Source: JAITWN01 sp964437335
GTDB taxonomy: Bacteria > Pseudomonadota > Gammaproteobacteria > SZUA-140
Length of the DNA: 64,000 nucleotides
Direction: 5' to 3'
Assembly: GCA_964437335.1 (NCBI GenBank)
Contig: CAYTGL010000002.1
Location: 85,290 to 149,289 of the forward strand
In this document: piece after piece, positions 44,656 to 52,876 of the stretch
How the letters are laid out: every line of letters starts with the position of its first letter
Position numbering within the stretch: the first letter of the stretch is position 1
The notes under the pieces: generated by a model
Told to the model about the DNA's origin: nothing
Database searches by the model: none
The model's input: only the letters and a program-made list of their open reading frames with translations
Program-made: the position numbers and the translations under genes

Positions 44656-45434
44656 GCGCTCTCCCCGGCCAGCACCACCAGACCATCCAGCACCAGCTCC
44701 GGCACATGATCATAACTTCCGGTCAACAGCGGCAGCACCGTCTCGGCATCCCCGCCGGTCAACAAGCAACGCACCCCGCCGTCCATCGCGGCCTGTACGT
44801 CGGCGGTGATCCGGTCGATCGAGGCGGCGATCGCATAACGCGTCCCGCCGATGACGCCGCCGGTCGTATCGCGCGCGAACAGCGGCGCATCGGCATCGCG
44901 CCCCGATCCCGCCCTGAATCCGGGTCCCGCATCAACTCCCGGGCGTATCCCCGCGGTACGCTCGATCAGTGACCGGCGCATCAACGCGAGCCCCGGGATG
45001 ATCAGCCCGCCGAGATGCTCGCCGTCTGGCGCCAGCACGTCGATCGTCAGCGCGGTACCGCAATCGATGACGCAGACCGGTCCATCGCAGGCATGGTGCG
45101 CGGCGATCAACGCGACCCAGCGGTCAGCGCCGAGCCGTTCGGGTTCGCGATAGGCATTGACGACGCCGCAGGCCGTGCGCTGCGAGACGACGAATTCGAC
45201 GTCGAGCCCCCAGGTATCCTCGGCCCAGCCGGTCAGCAGTTCGGCAAAGCCGGCGCCGAGCACATTGACCGCGATGATGCGCCCGGGGCGCGGCAGCGGC
45301 GCCCAGGCCAGAGACAACGCCTGGACATCGCCGGCCTCACCGCTGTGCGCGATCGGCTCGCCGGCCTGCAGGACGCCGCCGACCAGACAGGCCCACTTGA
45401 TCCGGCTGTTGCCGGCGTCGATGAGCAGGATCAT
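44652..45434 (-). CDS. coaX: type III pantothenate kinase
   Basis: 260 aa ASKHA-fold kinase for the first step of CoA synthesis. The phosphate-1 motif IDAGNSRIKWA is at the N-terminus. GADRWVALIAA, CVIDCGTALTIDVL and GGLIIPGLALMRRSL are family signatures. ATGA overlaps exist at both ends, with birA upstream and the SPOR gene downstream. Confidence 0.95.
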   Translation of the reverse strand: MILLIDAGNSRIKWACLVGGVLQAGEPIAHSGEAGDVQALSLAWAPLPRPGRIIAVNVLGAGFAELLTGWAEDTWGLDVEFVVSQRTACGVVNAYREPERLGADRWVALIAAHHACDGPVCVIDCGTALTIDVLAPDGEHLGGLIIPGLALMRRSLIERTAGIRPGVDAGPGFRAGSGRDADAPLFARDTTGGVIGGTRYAIAASIDRITADVQAAMDGGVRCLLTGGDAETVLPLLTGSYDHVPELVLDGLVVLAGESA

Positions 45435-46435
45435 GCCGGCACGCCGTTGGGAACCGCCCCGGGAACCAGGCGCACCTGCACGTCACCGGCGTGACAGCGC
45501 CGGATAACGCCATCCTGTTCGAGCAGCAATGCGCCACCGGTATCGACGCCACGCGCTATGCCGTCGATGGCGATAGCGCCGTTGCTGACGCGCACGGAAC
45601 GTCCGGCGAGGACATCGCGCGCGCGCCATGCATCGAGCAGCGGCGCAAAGCCCCCGGCCTGGTACCGGGTCAGCATCTCAAGCAGGTGCTGAATGACCAT
45701 TGCGGCGAGCCGGTTGCGGGACAGCGGCGCAGCGAGCGCGGTTCGCGCATCGGTCCAGCGTTGATCGATCAGCTCCGGCGCCAGCGCGCGCGGCATGTCG
45801 ACATTGATGCCGACGCCGATCACGACGCAGGCGGTACCGCCGGATTCTCCCGACAGTTCGATCAACACGCCGGCGAGCTTCGCCTCGCGCCAGACGATGT
45901 CGTTTGGCCACTTGATGCCGGCGTCGGCGACGCCGACCGCCTCCAGCGCGCCGAGCACGGCGAGGCCGATCGCAAGACTCAGGCCGCCGAGCGCGTCCGG
46001 CCCGGAGGGAAAACGCCATAACAGAGACAGATAGAGATTGCGCGCGCAGGGCGAGACCCAGTGCCGTCCCTGCCGACCACGGCCCATGCGCTGCGCCTCG
46101 GCGAGGCAGACCGTCCCCGAGGGCAGCGCGGTGGCCCGCGCGAGCAGCTCACTGTTGGTCGAATCGATTTCGTGATGCACTTCGATGTCCGCGACGCTCG
46201 CGCTCACCCGGGGCGGCAAGTCCGCCCGGATCGTCTCGGCTGACAGCAATTCGATCGGCGCTGCGAGGCGATGCCCGCGTCCCCGGACGGAATGGAGGTC
46301 CAGGCCCTGCCGCTTCAGCGCGCGCAGCCTTTTCCAGACGCCGGCCCGGCTGATCCCGAGCTGCTGCCCGATCTGCTCGCCGGAGTGGAAACACCCGTCC
46401 GAGAGTATGCGCAATAATTCGTGCCCGTGCGGCAT
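45431..46435 (-). CDS. birA: bifunctional biotin--protein ligase / biotin operon repressor
   Basis: 334 aa. The N-terminal winged helix (residues 1-60, FHSGEQIGQQLGISRAGVWK) binds DNA. The catalytic domain has STNSELLARA, the biotinyl-AMP loop GRGRQGRHW, KWPNDIVW and GVGINVDM. The C-terminal SH3-like domain is present. The protein should both biotinylate carboxylases and repress bio genes; the bioA gene at 49.8 kb shows no obvious BirA operator upstream. Confidence 0.95.
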   Translation of the reverse strand: MPHGHELLRILSDGCFHSGEQIGQQLGISRAGVWKRLRALKRQGLDLHSVRGRGHRLAAPIELLSAETIRADLPPRVSASVADIEVHHEIDSTNSELLARATALPSGTVCLAEAQRMGRGRQGRHWVSPCARNLYLSLLWRFPSGPDALGGLSLAIGLAVLGALEAVGVADAGIKWPNDIVWREAKLAGVLIELSGESGGTACVVIGVGINVDMPRALAPELIDQRWTDARTALAAPLSRNRLAAMVIQHLLEMLTRYQAGGFAPLLDAWRARDVLAGRSVRVSNGAIAIDGIARGVDTGGALLLEQDGVIRRCHAGDVQVRLVPGAVPNGVPA

Positions 46436-46478
46436 CGGCGTGGTTTCAGGTTTGCGGAGACGCGCTGCGGCGTTCGCC

Positions 46479-46622
46479 TCACAGCCCCAGGAACATCATG
46501 ATCACGAACCATATCAGCAGGACAGCGGCGATGGCCACGCTGATATAGTAGATATATTTCTCGGACGTGACATCCCTTCCCGCCAGTTTGTCGAGCCTGC
46601 TTCGGCCATCTTCATCCGTCAT
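46479..46622 (-). CDS. small single-pass membrane protein, 47 aa
   Basis: Start MTDEDGRSRLDKLAGRDV with AGAGG five bases upstream of the ATG (46620-46622), then a hydrophobic helix of about 22 residues (YISVAIAAVLLIWFVIMMF) ending GL. Codon use fits the genome. The N-terminus is polar and charged, so a cytoplasmic N-terminus is likely. It lies 43 bp upstream of birA on the same strand. The protein is not recognised; the good ribosome-binding site and clean topology make it a likely real gene. Confidence 0.65.
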   Translation of the reverse strand: MTDEDGRSRLDKLAGRDVTSEKYIYYISVAIAAVLLIWFVIMMFLGL

Positions 46623-46692
46623 ATCGACCTCTCTGATGCCGTCCATCCGCGCTGGCGTTCAATACCGAATGATAACAGATAGTTAATCGCTG

Positions 46693-46776
46693 ATGGAGGA
46701 AGACTCGGCAGGCATCAACTACCGCTTTGCGCTGAACCTGCCGGAAGGCCACGTCAACCTGCGCGCCAGCGGCTAA
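46693..46776 (+). pseudogene. 27-codon open fragment, possible C-terminal gene remnant
   Basis: The frame starts ATG GAG GAA and reads SAGINYRFALNLPEGHVNLR before TAA. Its composition and codon choice look coding, but it has no ribosome-binding site and is too short for a domain. It may be the tail of a decayed gene. It ends 14 bp before a perfect hairpin (46791-46815). It could equally be chance. Confidence 0.25.
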
Positions 46777-46790
46777 ATTCCCGCCGGCAT

Positions 46791-46815
46791 CTGCCGTTAA
46801 TCCTGGTAACGGCAG
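46791..46815 (+). promoter_or_regulatory. stem-loop abutting the Shine-Dalgarno of the 46828 gene
   Basis: CTGCCGTTA (46791-46799) pairs perfectly with TAACGGCAG (46807-46815) around a 7-nt loop. The last G overlaps the GGAGGA ribosome-binding site (46815-46820), and the ATG is at 46828. It could modulate translation or mark the end of the upstream fragment; no T-tract follows. Confidence 0.5.
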
Positions 46816-46827
46816 GAGGAACGGAGC

Positions 46828-47064
46828 ATGTTGAGTTTCATCTATTCACTGATGCGCGAATTCGAGCAGATGTTCGGCGATCGGCCGAACCTGCTCTATA
46901 TCAATCGTTATCACTTCGAGTACCTGCGCCGCGAATTTGCGAATCCGGACGATGTCCCGTCAATGATGTCGATACTCGGCATGACGATCATGATCACGGA
47001 AAGCGCCGTAAACCCGCATCTCGCCCGCCTGAGCCATACCTCGCGGCCACGCGCGATCGCGTAA
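46828..47064 (+). CDS. hypothetical protein, 78 aa
   Basis: Not recognised. GGAGGA lies seven bases before the ATG, and codon use is typical. The protein (MLSFIYSLMREFEQMFGDRP then NLLYINRYHFEYLRREFA) is a small helical globular protein without clear membrane segments. It is convergent with the bactofilin gene, with 14 bp between stops. Confidence 0.65.
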   Translation: MLSFIYSLMREFEQMFGDRPNLLYINRYHFEYLRREFANPDDVPSMMSILGMTIMITESAVNPHLARLSHTSRPRAIA

Positions 47065-47078
47065 AAGCGGTCGGATTC

Positions 47079-47525
47079 CTACCGGTCAGATCGTTCGACC
47101 TTTCCGGTGGAATCGCGTTTTTCGCTGTAACGCACGACATCGCTGTCACGCGTCATCCGGATCTCGCCCTGGTGGATGGCGCCCTCGGCGATCGCGATCA
47201 CCGGACTCGTGATGCGGCCGGTGACGCGCGCGCTCGGCGTCAGCTCGAGCTTGCCGCTGACAGTGATGTCGCCCTCGACTTCGCCCGATATCACGACGTT
47301 CGTAGCGTGGATATTGCCGATCCAGCGACCCTGTTCGCTGAGGACGACCGCGCCGTCTATTTTGCAGCTCCCCTCGACGGTGCCGTTGATGATGTAGTTG
47401 TCGCTGCCCTCGATCGTGCCGGTAAAACGGGACTCGTGGCCGACCAGCGTCGTGAAATTATAGACGCCGTCGAGCACCCGGCGGCCCTTGCCGCGATTGC
47501 GCGTCAAAAACGACTGAATATCCAT
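47079..47525 (-). CDS. bactofilin
   Basis: 148 aa bactofilin (DUF583): a short N-terminal tail, then a parallel beta-helix from about residue 28 to 122 with regular strands (FTGTIEGSDNYIINGTVEGS, VVISGEVEGDITVSGKLEL, ARVTGRITSPVIAIAEGA). Bactofilins polymerise into cytoskeletal filaments that organise cell-wall enzymes. No LytM peptidase gene is adjacent, unlike many bactofilin loci. Divergent from the VWA gene. Confidence 0.9.
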   Translation of the reverse strand: MDIQSFLTRNRGKGRRVLDGVYNFTTLVGHESRFTGTIEGSDNYIINGTVEGSCKIDGAVVLSEQGRWIGNIHATNVVISGEVEGDITVSGKLELTPSARVTGRITSPVIAIAEGAIHQGEIRMTRDSDVVRYSEKRDSTGKVERSDR

Positions 47526-47730
47526 AGCGCTGCTGCCCTGTCGCTGGTGTGGAAGACCTCAAACCTCCGACGGATCGCTGGAGGCACGTCGCGTTACCGC
47601 GTGATACAGCGAGTATATCGGTAATGAACGCCGTTTCCGGAGCCGTCGGCCCGCCGGACAAGCAGTCGCCGGGAATCAAGGTTCCGTCCGCCGGGACCGA
47701 TAAACACCTGTCTGGTCGAGATCCAACCTC

Positions 47731-48984
47731 ATGTCCGATTGCGCCGACAAATTCCTGACCAAGGCCGCACAGAGGCTCGGCGCCGCGCTGCTGTTACCGG
47801 CCGTGCTGCTCGTCCCGGTTTCAGCCGCCGCGGACGTCGCGCCGGCGGTTCGCGATATCCGGATCCTCGTCGATGTCTCCGGCAGCATGCGGCAGACCGA
47901 CCCGGACCAGTTGCGCTTCCCGGCGTTACGCCTGCTGACCGGCCTGATTCCGGGCGACGCCCGCGCCGGCGTCTGGACCTTCGGCCGCTATGTGAACATG
48001 CTGGTGCCCTATGGCGCGGTCGATGATGCCTGGCGCGACGCGGCAAGCGCCGCGATCCGGGAGATCCCGTCGGCCGCGCTGTTTACCAATATCGAGGGAG
48101 TGCTGGAAACATCGACCTGGAACTGGCAGACCCCCGCTGACGGCTTCCAGCGTCACCTGATCCTCTTCACCGATGGCATGGTCGACCTGCCCGGTGGCGC
48201 CATTGAAAACGCGCAATCACGGACCCGGATCACCGATTCGATCGTACAGCGTCTCAAGCACGCCGGTGTGCGTCTCCATGTGATCGCGCTGTCCGACGCG
48301 ACCGACGATCCGCTGTTGCGTCAGCTCGCCGCGTTGACCGGCGGGCGTTTCGAAAAGACGAACCAGCCCGCCGAACTGGAGCAGATAGTTTTACGCATCT
48401 TCGAACAGGTCATCGCGCCCGAGAGTCGGCCGCTGCGCGATCAGGACAGTGAAATCAGTGATCGCCGTATGCCACCGGCGCCTGCCAATGTCGATGACAG
48501 TGTTTCTGCCAGTGTTTTACCGAACATCGAGATCCCGCTGGCGTCCCTCACTGCGATCTCTGAGTCTACGACGCAGGACATGCCGCTTGCGACAGACCGC
48601 CCCAACCGGACCATGATCGGGTTGTTGGTGCTGGTCATCAACCTGCTGCTGCTCGCAGCGACCTGGTATGCATGGCGACGCTGGGTCGCGCCGCCACCGG
48701 AAACGGTCAGGACTGCAGTCGTGGTAACAACGGCGGATTCGCCGGCGTTACCCGCGGCGGCAGACGAAACGCCGGACCGCATCGAGGATACGGTCAGCGT
48801 CGATCAGGCGGAAGCGCCCGCCGCGACGGTGGCCGCGGGACCGACCTTGCCGGCATCGGTCCCGCCATCCGTTCCCGCTCCCGCCCCGACACCTGGCGAT
48901 GAAGCGATCGTCCTGCAGGGCATCAACGTCGATGACATCGAACTCGACTTCGACGATGCGGCACTGAAGCGCGGCGCGGGCTGA
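47731..48984 (+). CDS. exported VWA-domain protein with C-terminal membrane anchor
   Basis: 417 aa. A signal peptide (to about residue 34) precedes a von Willebrand factor A domain (about 40-235) with an intact MIDAS start DVSGSM and a distal FTDGMVDLP. A linker follows, then a transmembrane helix (IGLLVLVINLLLLAATWYAW, about 291-310) and a Pro/Ala-rich cytoplasmic tail ending in an acidic segment (NVDDIELDFDDAALKRG). It could be a periplasmic metal-dependent adhesion or assembly factor; the partner is unknown. Confidence 0.82.
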   Translation: MSDCADKFLTKAAQRLGAALLLPAVLLVPVSAAADVAPAVRDIRILVDVSGSMRQTDPDQLRFPALRLLTGLIPGDARAGVWTFGRYVNMLVPYGAVDDAWRDAASAAIREIPSAALFTNIEGVLETSTWNWQTPADGFQRHLILFTDGMVDLPGGAIENAQSRTRITDSIVQRLKHAGVRLHVIALSDATDDPLLRQLAALTGGRFEKTNQPAELEQIVLRIFEQVIAPESRPLRDQDSEISDRRMPPAPANVDDSVSASVLPNIEIPLASLTAISESTTQDMPLATDRPNRTMIGLLVLVINLLLLAATWYAWRRWVAPPPETVRTAVVVTTADSPALPAAADETPDRIEDTVSVDQAEAPAATVAAGPTLPASVPPSVPAPAPTPGDEAIVLQGINVDDIELDFDDAALKRGAG

Positions 48985-49013
48985 GCCGCGCGGCTGATCG
49001 CAGCGCGGCTCAG
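48981..49013. terminator. bidirectional hairpin between convergent VWA and peroxiredoxin genes
   Basis: CTGAGCCGCGC (48981-48991) is the exact reverse complement of GCGCGGCTCAG (49003-49013), with an 11-nt loop. The stem contains the VWA stop codon (TGA 48982-48984) and the peroxiredoxin stop. No T-tract follows on either side, so intrinsic termination is uncertain. Confidence 0.55.
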
Positions 49014-49612
49014 AGTTCGGCGGCTTCCTTCGCGAGGTAGTCGGCGACACCGGCGGACGTCGCCTTCATACCCTTCTTGCCTTCCTGCCAGCCGGCGGGA
49101 CAGACTTCGCCATGCTCCTCGGTAAACTGCAGCGCATCGACCATGCGCAGCATCTCGTCGATGTTGCGGCCGAGCGGCAGGTCGTTGACGACCTGATGGC
49201 GCACGACGCCCTGCTTGTCGATCAGGAACGAACCGCGCAATGCAACCGCATCATTGACCAGCACGTCGTAATCGCGCGCAATACGCTTGGTGATGTCGGC
49301 GACCATGGGATACTGGACGTTGCCGATGCCGCCCTTCTCGATCGGAGTATTCTTCCAGGCCAGGTGGGTGAAGTGCGAGTCGACCGAGCAACCGATGACC
49401 TCGACGTTCTTCTTTTTGAACTTCTTCATCCGGTGATCGAATGCGATCAGTTCGGATGGGCACACGAACGTAAAATCGAGCGGCCAGAAGAACAGCACGA
49501 CGTAGGACTTGCCCTGGTAGCTCGACAACTTGAAGCTTTCATTGAAACTGTTGTCCGGCATGACGGCGGTTGCGGTAAAATCCGGGGCGGGTTTAGCCAC
49601 TAGAACGCTCAT
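49010..49612 (-). CDS. typical 2-Cys peroxiredoxin (AhpC/Prx1 type)
   Basis: 200 aa thiol peroxidase. The peroxidatic Cys is in DFTFVCPSE and the resolving Cys in GEVCPAGWQ, with the C-terminal helix ending in KEAAEL. Catalytic Arg is in RGSFLIDKQG. AAGGAG lies six bases upstream of the ATG. No ahpF or oxyR is nearby; a truncated GGGGTCA repeat half-site (49644-49650) lies in its upstream region. Confidence 0.95.
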   Translation of the reverse strand: MSVLVAKPAPDFTATAVMPDNSFNESFKLSSYQGKSYVVLFFWPLDFTFVCPSELIAFDHRMKKFKKKNVEVIGCSVDSHFTHLAWKNTPIEKGGIGNVQYPMVADITKRIARDYDVLVNDAVALRGSFLIDKQGVVRHQVVNDLPLGRNIDEMLRMVDALQFTEEHGEVCPAGWQEGKKGMKATSAGVADYLAKEAAEL

Positions 49613-49791
49613 TGCAATCTCCTTGTTGTAGCCTTTGGATCACGGGGTCAAATGAGAATTAGACTTGATCTATTCTACAGACTTTCCGGCCGGACACAAC
49701 CTCGGCTGTCATGCCCGTCGCGTTGCGCCGTCGCGCTGCCGGAAATTTTTATCCGCTCGATAATTCATAAAAAATATCCGGATTTCCGGTG

Positions 49792-51156
49792 ATGGCGCAA
49801 CCCGGGCGTGGCAACACGGCGATCGTCGAACGGGATCTGGCGGTGCTGTGGCACCCCTGCACCCAGATGAAAGACCACGAGGCCCTGCCGCCGATCCCGA
49901 TCCGGCGCGGTGACGGGGTCTGGCTCGAGGATTTCGACGGCCGGCGCTATCTCGACGCGATCAGCTCATGGTGGGTCAATCTGTTCGGCCATGCGAACCC
50001 GCGCATCAATGCCGCGCTCAGGGATCAGCTCGATACGCTCGAGCACGTGATGCTCGCCGGTTTCGGCCATGAACCCGCGATCGAACTCGCCGAACGCCTG
50101 ACCGCGCTCGCGCCGTCCGGCCTCACCCGCTGTTTCTACGCCGACAGCGGCTCGGCGGCGGTCGAGATCGCGCTCAAGATGAGCTATCACTACTGGCGCA
50201 ATCGGGGGCAGGACCGGCGCACGAAATTCATCACGCTGACGAACAGCTATCACGGCGAGACCCTCGGTGCGCTTGCGGTCGGCAACGTCCGGCTCTACCG
50301 CGATACCTATGCCCCGCTGCTGATGGAGACGATCACGGTAACGAGCCCGGACTGCTATCAGCGCGCGCCCGGCGAGTCCTGGGCCGATCATTCGCAACGC
50401 TGCTTCGCGCTGATGGAACAGGCGCTGGAACGCCATCACGCCGAGGTCAGCGCAGTCATCATCGAGCCGCTGGTGCAATGCGCCGGCAACATGCGCATGT
50501 ATGATCCGGTCTATCTGGATCTGCTGCGCAAGGCCTGCGATCGATATCAGGTCCACCTGATCGCCGATGAGGTCGCGACCGGCTTCGGGCGCACCGGGAC
50601 GATGTTCGCCTGCGAGCAGGCCGGCATCCGGCCGGATTTCCTGTGTCTGTCCAAGGGACTGACCGGCGGCTATCTGCCGCTGTCCGCGGTGCTGACCGGC
50701 GATACGGTCTATGAAGCGTTCTATGATGACTACGGCAAGCTCAAGGCCTTCATGCACTCGCACAGCTACAGCGGCAATCCGCTTGGCTGCCGCGCGGCGC
50801 TCGCGACCCTCGACATCTTCGCCGAAGATGACGTACTGGTCCGCAATCGTGAACTCGCGTGCGTCATGGCCGAGGCCTGCGCGCCGCTCGCCGATCACCC
50901 GCAGGTCGCCGAGGTGCGCCAGCGCGGCATGATCCTCGCGATCGAGATGGTTCGCGACAAGGCGAGCCGCGAACCGTATCCGTGGCAGGAACGCCGTGGC
51001 CTGCACGTCTACCGGTATGGTCTCGAGCACGGCGTACTGCTGCGCCCCCTCGGCAACGTCGTCTATCTGATGCCGCCGTATGTGATCACGCCGGACCAGA
51101 TCCGGCAGGTAGCGACGGTCGCCGCCGCCGGCATCGACCGCGCGGCCAGCGCATAG
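49792..51156 (+). CDS. bioA: adenosylmethionine--8-amino-7-oxononanoate aminotransferase
   Basis: 454 aa PLP-dependent class III aminotransferase making DAPA in biotin synthesis. Motifs: LWHPCTQMKDH at the N-terminus, SSWWVNLFGHANP, the DEVATGFGRTGTMFA signature and LCLSKGLTGGYLP with the PLP lysine. A GTG directly before the ATG is an alternative start; no clear Shine-Dalgarno is visible. The stop is followed within 5 bp by a palindromic repeat. Other bio genes are absent from the window. Confidence 0.95.
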   Translation: MAQPGRGNTAIVERDLAVLWHPCTQMKDHEALPPIPIRRGDGVWLEDFDGRRYLDAISSWWVNLFGHANPRINAALRDQLDTLEHVMLAGFGHEPAIELAERLTALAPSGLTRCFYADSGSAAVEIALKMSYHYWRNRGQDRRTKFITLTNSYHGETLGALAVGNVRLYRDTYAPLLMETITVTSPDCYQRAPGESWADHSQRCFALMEQALERHHAEVSAVIIEPLVQCAGNMRMYDPVYLDLLRKACDRYQVHLIADEVATGFGRTGTMFACEQAGIRPDFLCLSKGLTGGYLPLSAVLTGDTVYEAFYDDYGKLKAFMHSHSYSGNPLGCRAALATLDIFAEDDVLVRNRELACVMAEACAPLADHPQVAEVRQRGMILAIEMVRDKASREPYPWQERRGLHVYRYGLEHGVLLRPLGNVVYLMPPYVITPDQIRQVATVAAAGIDRAASA

Positions 51157-51160
51157 GATC

Positions 51161-51198
51161 AAAAGGGTCAGACCCTTTTAATAGGGTCTGACCCTTTT
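51161..51198. repeat. GGGTCAGACCC-family perfect palindrome
   Basis: AAAAGGGTCAGACCCT (51161-51176) pairs with AGGGTCTGACCCTTTT (51183-51198) around TTTAAT. It starts 4 bp after the bioA stop and precedes rsmE. The outer T-run on the plus strand makes it look like a rho-independent terminator. Confidence 0.85.
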
Positions 51199-51225
51199 GA
51201 ACTTCGAACGAGTAGCGCCAGAGCG

Positions 51226-51975
51226 ATGCGGACAACGAGAATCCACTATCCCGGTGATCTGGCCGTTGGCGGCTTCGTCGAACTCGACGAGACGGCGTCG
51301 GCACATGTGTTGCGCGTGTTGCGCCTCAAGGCCGGTGCATCGATCATCGTGTTCAACGGGCAGGGCGGAGAGTTCGAGGGCATCATCGTCGATGACGGCG
51401 ATCGGCGTCGGGCGCGTGTGCGGATCGACGCACGGCGCGATCCCGTGACCGAATCGCGACTGCGGATCACGCTGGCCCAGGGGATCTCGCGCGGCGAGCG
51501 CATGGATTACACGCTGCAGAAATCGGTCGAGCTTGGCGTGTATCGCATCATCGCGCTGACGACCGAATTCAGCCAGGTCCGCCTCGACGGGGCACGCCTC
51601 GAGCGGCGCATCGAACACTGGCGCGGCATCATTCGCGGCGCCTGTGAACAGAGCGGGCGCACGGCGGTGCCCGAACTGCAGGCCGGCATGACGCTCGCAC
51701 ATTGGCTGACCGGCGCGAAAATCGGGGCGGATCCCGCCGCGCAACGGCTGGTACTGGACCCCGGCGCCCAACGCGGGCTGTCCGCCCTCGGGCAGAATCC
51801 GGGCGATGTCGTGCTGCTCGCCGGACCGGAAGGCGGGCTCAGCGCCGCGGAGATCGCATTGGCCATCGATGCAGGGTTCACAGGATTACGGCTCGGGCCG
51901 CGTATTTTGCGTACGGAGACTGCCGGGATGGCCGCGCTCGCGGCGCTGCAGGTATTGTGGGGGGACCTGGGTTGA
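51226..51975 (+). CDS. rsmE: 16S rRNA (uracil(1498)-N(3))-methyltransferase
   Basis: 249 aa SPOUT-class methyltransferase. An N-terminal PUA-like domain (HVLRVLRLKAGASIIVFNG) is followed by the knot domain with LAGPEGGLSAAEI and RLGPRILRTETAGMAAL, which bind SAM. It methylates U1498 of 16S rRNA. It is followed by another GGGTC repeat and a convergent CheB-like gene. Confidence 0.95.
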   Translation: MRTTRIHYPGDLAVGGFVELDETASAHVLRVLRLKAGASIIVFNGQGGEFEGIIVDDGDRRRARVRIDARRDPVTESRLRITLAQGISRGERMDYTLQKSVELGVYRIIALTTEFSQVRLDGARLERRIEHWRGIIRGACEQSGRTAVPELQAGMTLAHWLTGAKIGADPAAQRLVLDPGAQRGLSALGQNPGDVVLLAGPEGGLSAAEIALAIDAGFTGLRLGPRILRTETAGMAALAALQVLWGDLG

Positions 51976-52019
51976 AGAGGCTGGCGCGGGGCCGCAGCAT
52001 GCCGGTACCGGGTACCTAA

Positions 52020-52049
52020 CGGGGTCTGACCCCGAAGGATCAGACCCCG
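52020..52049. repeat. GGGTCTGACCC-family palindrome containing the CheB-like stop codon
   Basis: CGGGGTCTGA (52020-52029) pairs with TCAGACCCCG (52040-52049) across CCCCGAAGGA. It lies 45 bp after the rsmE stop. The convergent CheB-like gene ends inside it: the last codons GCC GGG GTC TGA come from the right arm. Confidence 0.75.
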
Positions 52050-52816
52050 GCGGAGGGGATCAGGGACATCAGGCGTTCGGCGAGTTGCTCGGGGGGGGCG
52101 ACAAGGGATACCGCGCAGGCGTCGCGAATGGCCTCGGGCAGGCTGCCATGCTCGCAACTGGCCGGATTCTGGATCAAAAGCTGGCCGCCGTAGCGCGTGA
52201 TCAACCCGCAACCCCTGATACCCTCGGCGCCGATGCCGCTCAGGATGATGGCCCCCGCCTTGTCGCGATAGCGCTCGGCGACGGCGCCGAGGACTTCGTC
52301 GATCGACCGCGACACCGGTGCGCCCCGTGTCGCTGTCTCCGCCGATGCGCCATCGACCGGAAGCACGAGGACGTCCTGCGGATAGAGCGTTCGCTCGAGT
52401 CCCGCGGCATAGATACGGAACGGCGTCGTGCGCGCGAGCAGACGGGTGATCAGCGGCACTCCGTCGTTTGCGACCCGCAACGCGACGATGAAGGCAAGCG
52501 AACGGTCCGGCGCGATCCCGCCGAGCAGGCGCGTCGCCGCCGTCATTGCGCCGATCGAACCCGTCAGCACCCAGACATGCCGCGCCGGATGCCTTGGATC
52601 GGCCGGGCCGCCGGTTGTCCCGCTCGATTCCGGCTGGGAATGGTCCCTGAAGATCACGATCGCGTCGATCCGCCGGGCGCTGGTAACGGAAGTGGTCGGT
52701 CGATCGGCAGTGGTGGCCGGCAGAGCGACGGTTCGCGGGCGATCAAGGTGCAGCCATGTCCTGAAGGTTATTGTTACCCGGCGATAGTAGCAGGAATTCC
52801 CGGTCGGGCAAGACAC
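52040..52816 (-). CDS. degenerate CheB-like methylesterase domain protein
   Basis: 258 aa. Only the CheB esterase domain is recognisable (about residues 78-255); no receiver precedes it. The three catalytic positions look altered: the IGASTGG region reads LTGSIGAM, the QHMP His region reads VALRVANDG, and the GMGxDG Asp reads GIGAEG. The protein is therefore probably not an active esterase. The GTG start at 52814-52816 is uncertain. It is divergent from gshA. In Pseudomonas gshB neighbours the pilGHIJK-chpAB cluster, so this may be a relic ChpB-type gene. Confidence 0.6.
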   Translation of the reverse strand: MSCPTGNSCYYRRVTITFRTWLHLDRPRTVALPATTADRPTTSVTSARRIDAIVIFRDHSQPESSGTTGGPADPRHPARHVWVLTGSIGAMTAATRLLGGIAPDRSLAFIVALRVANDGVPLITRLLARTTPFRIYAAGLERTLYPQDVLVLPVDGASAETATRGAPVSRSIDEVLGAVAERYRDKAGAIILSGIGAEGIRGCGLITRYGGQLLIQNPASCEHGSLPEAIRDACAVSLVAPPEQLAERLMSLIPSAGV

Positions 52817-52876
52817 CGTCGTCTGCTGTCATCTATATATACCGCCCACCATTTCGGTTAACATGGAAGGCTCCCG

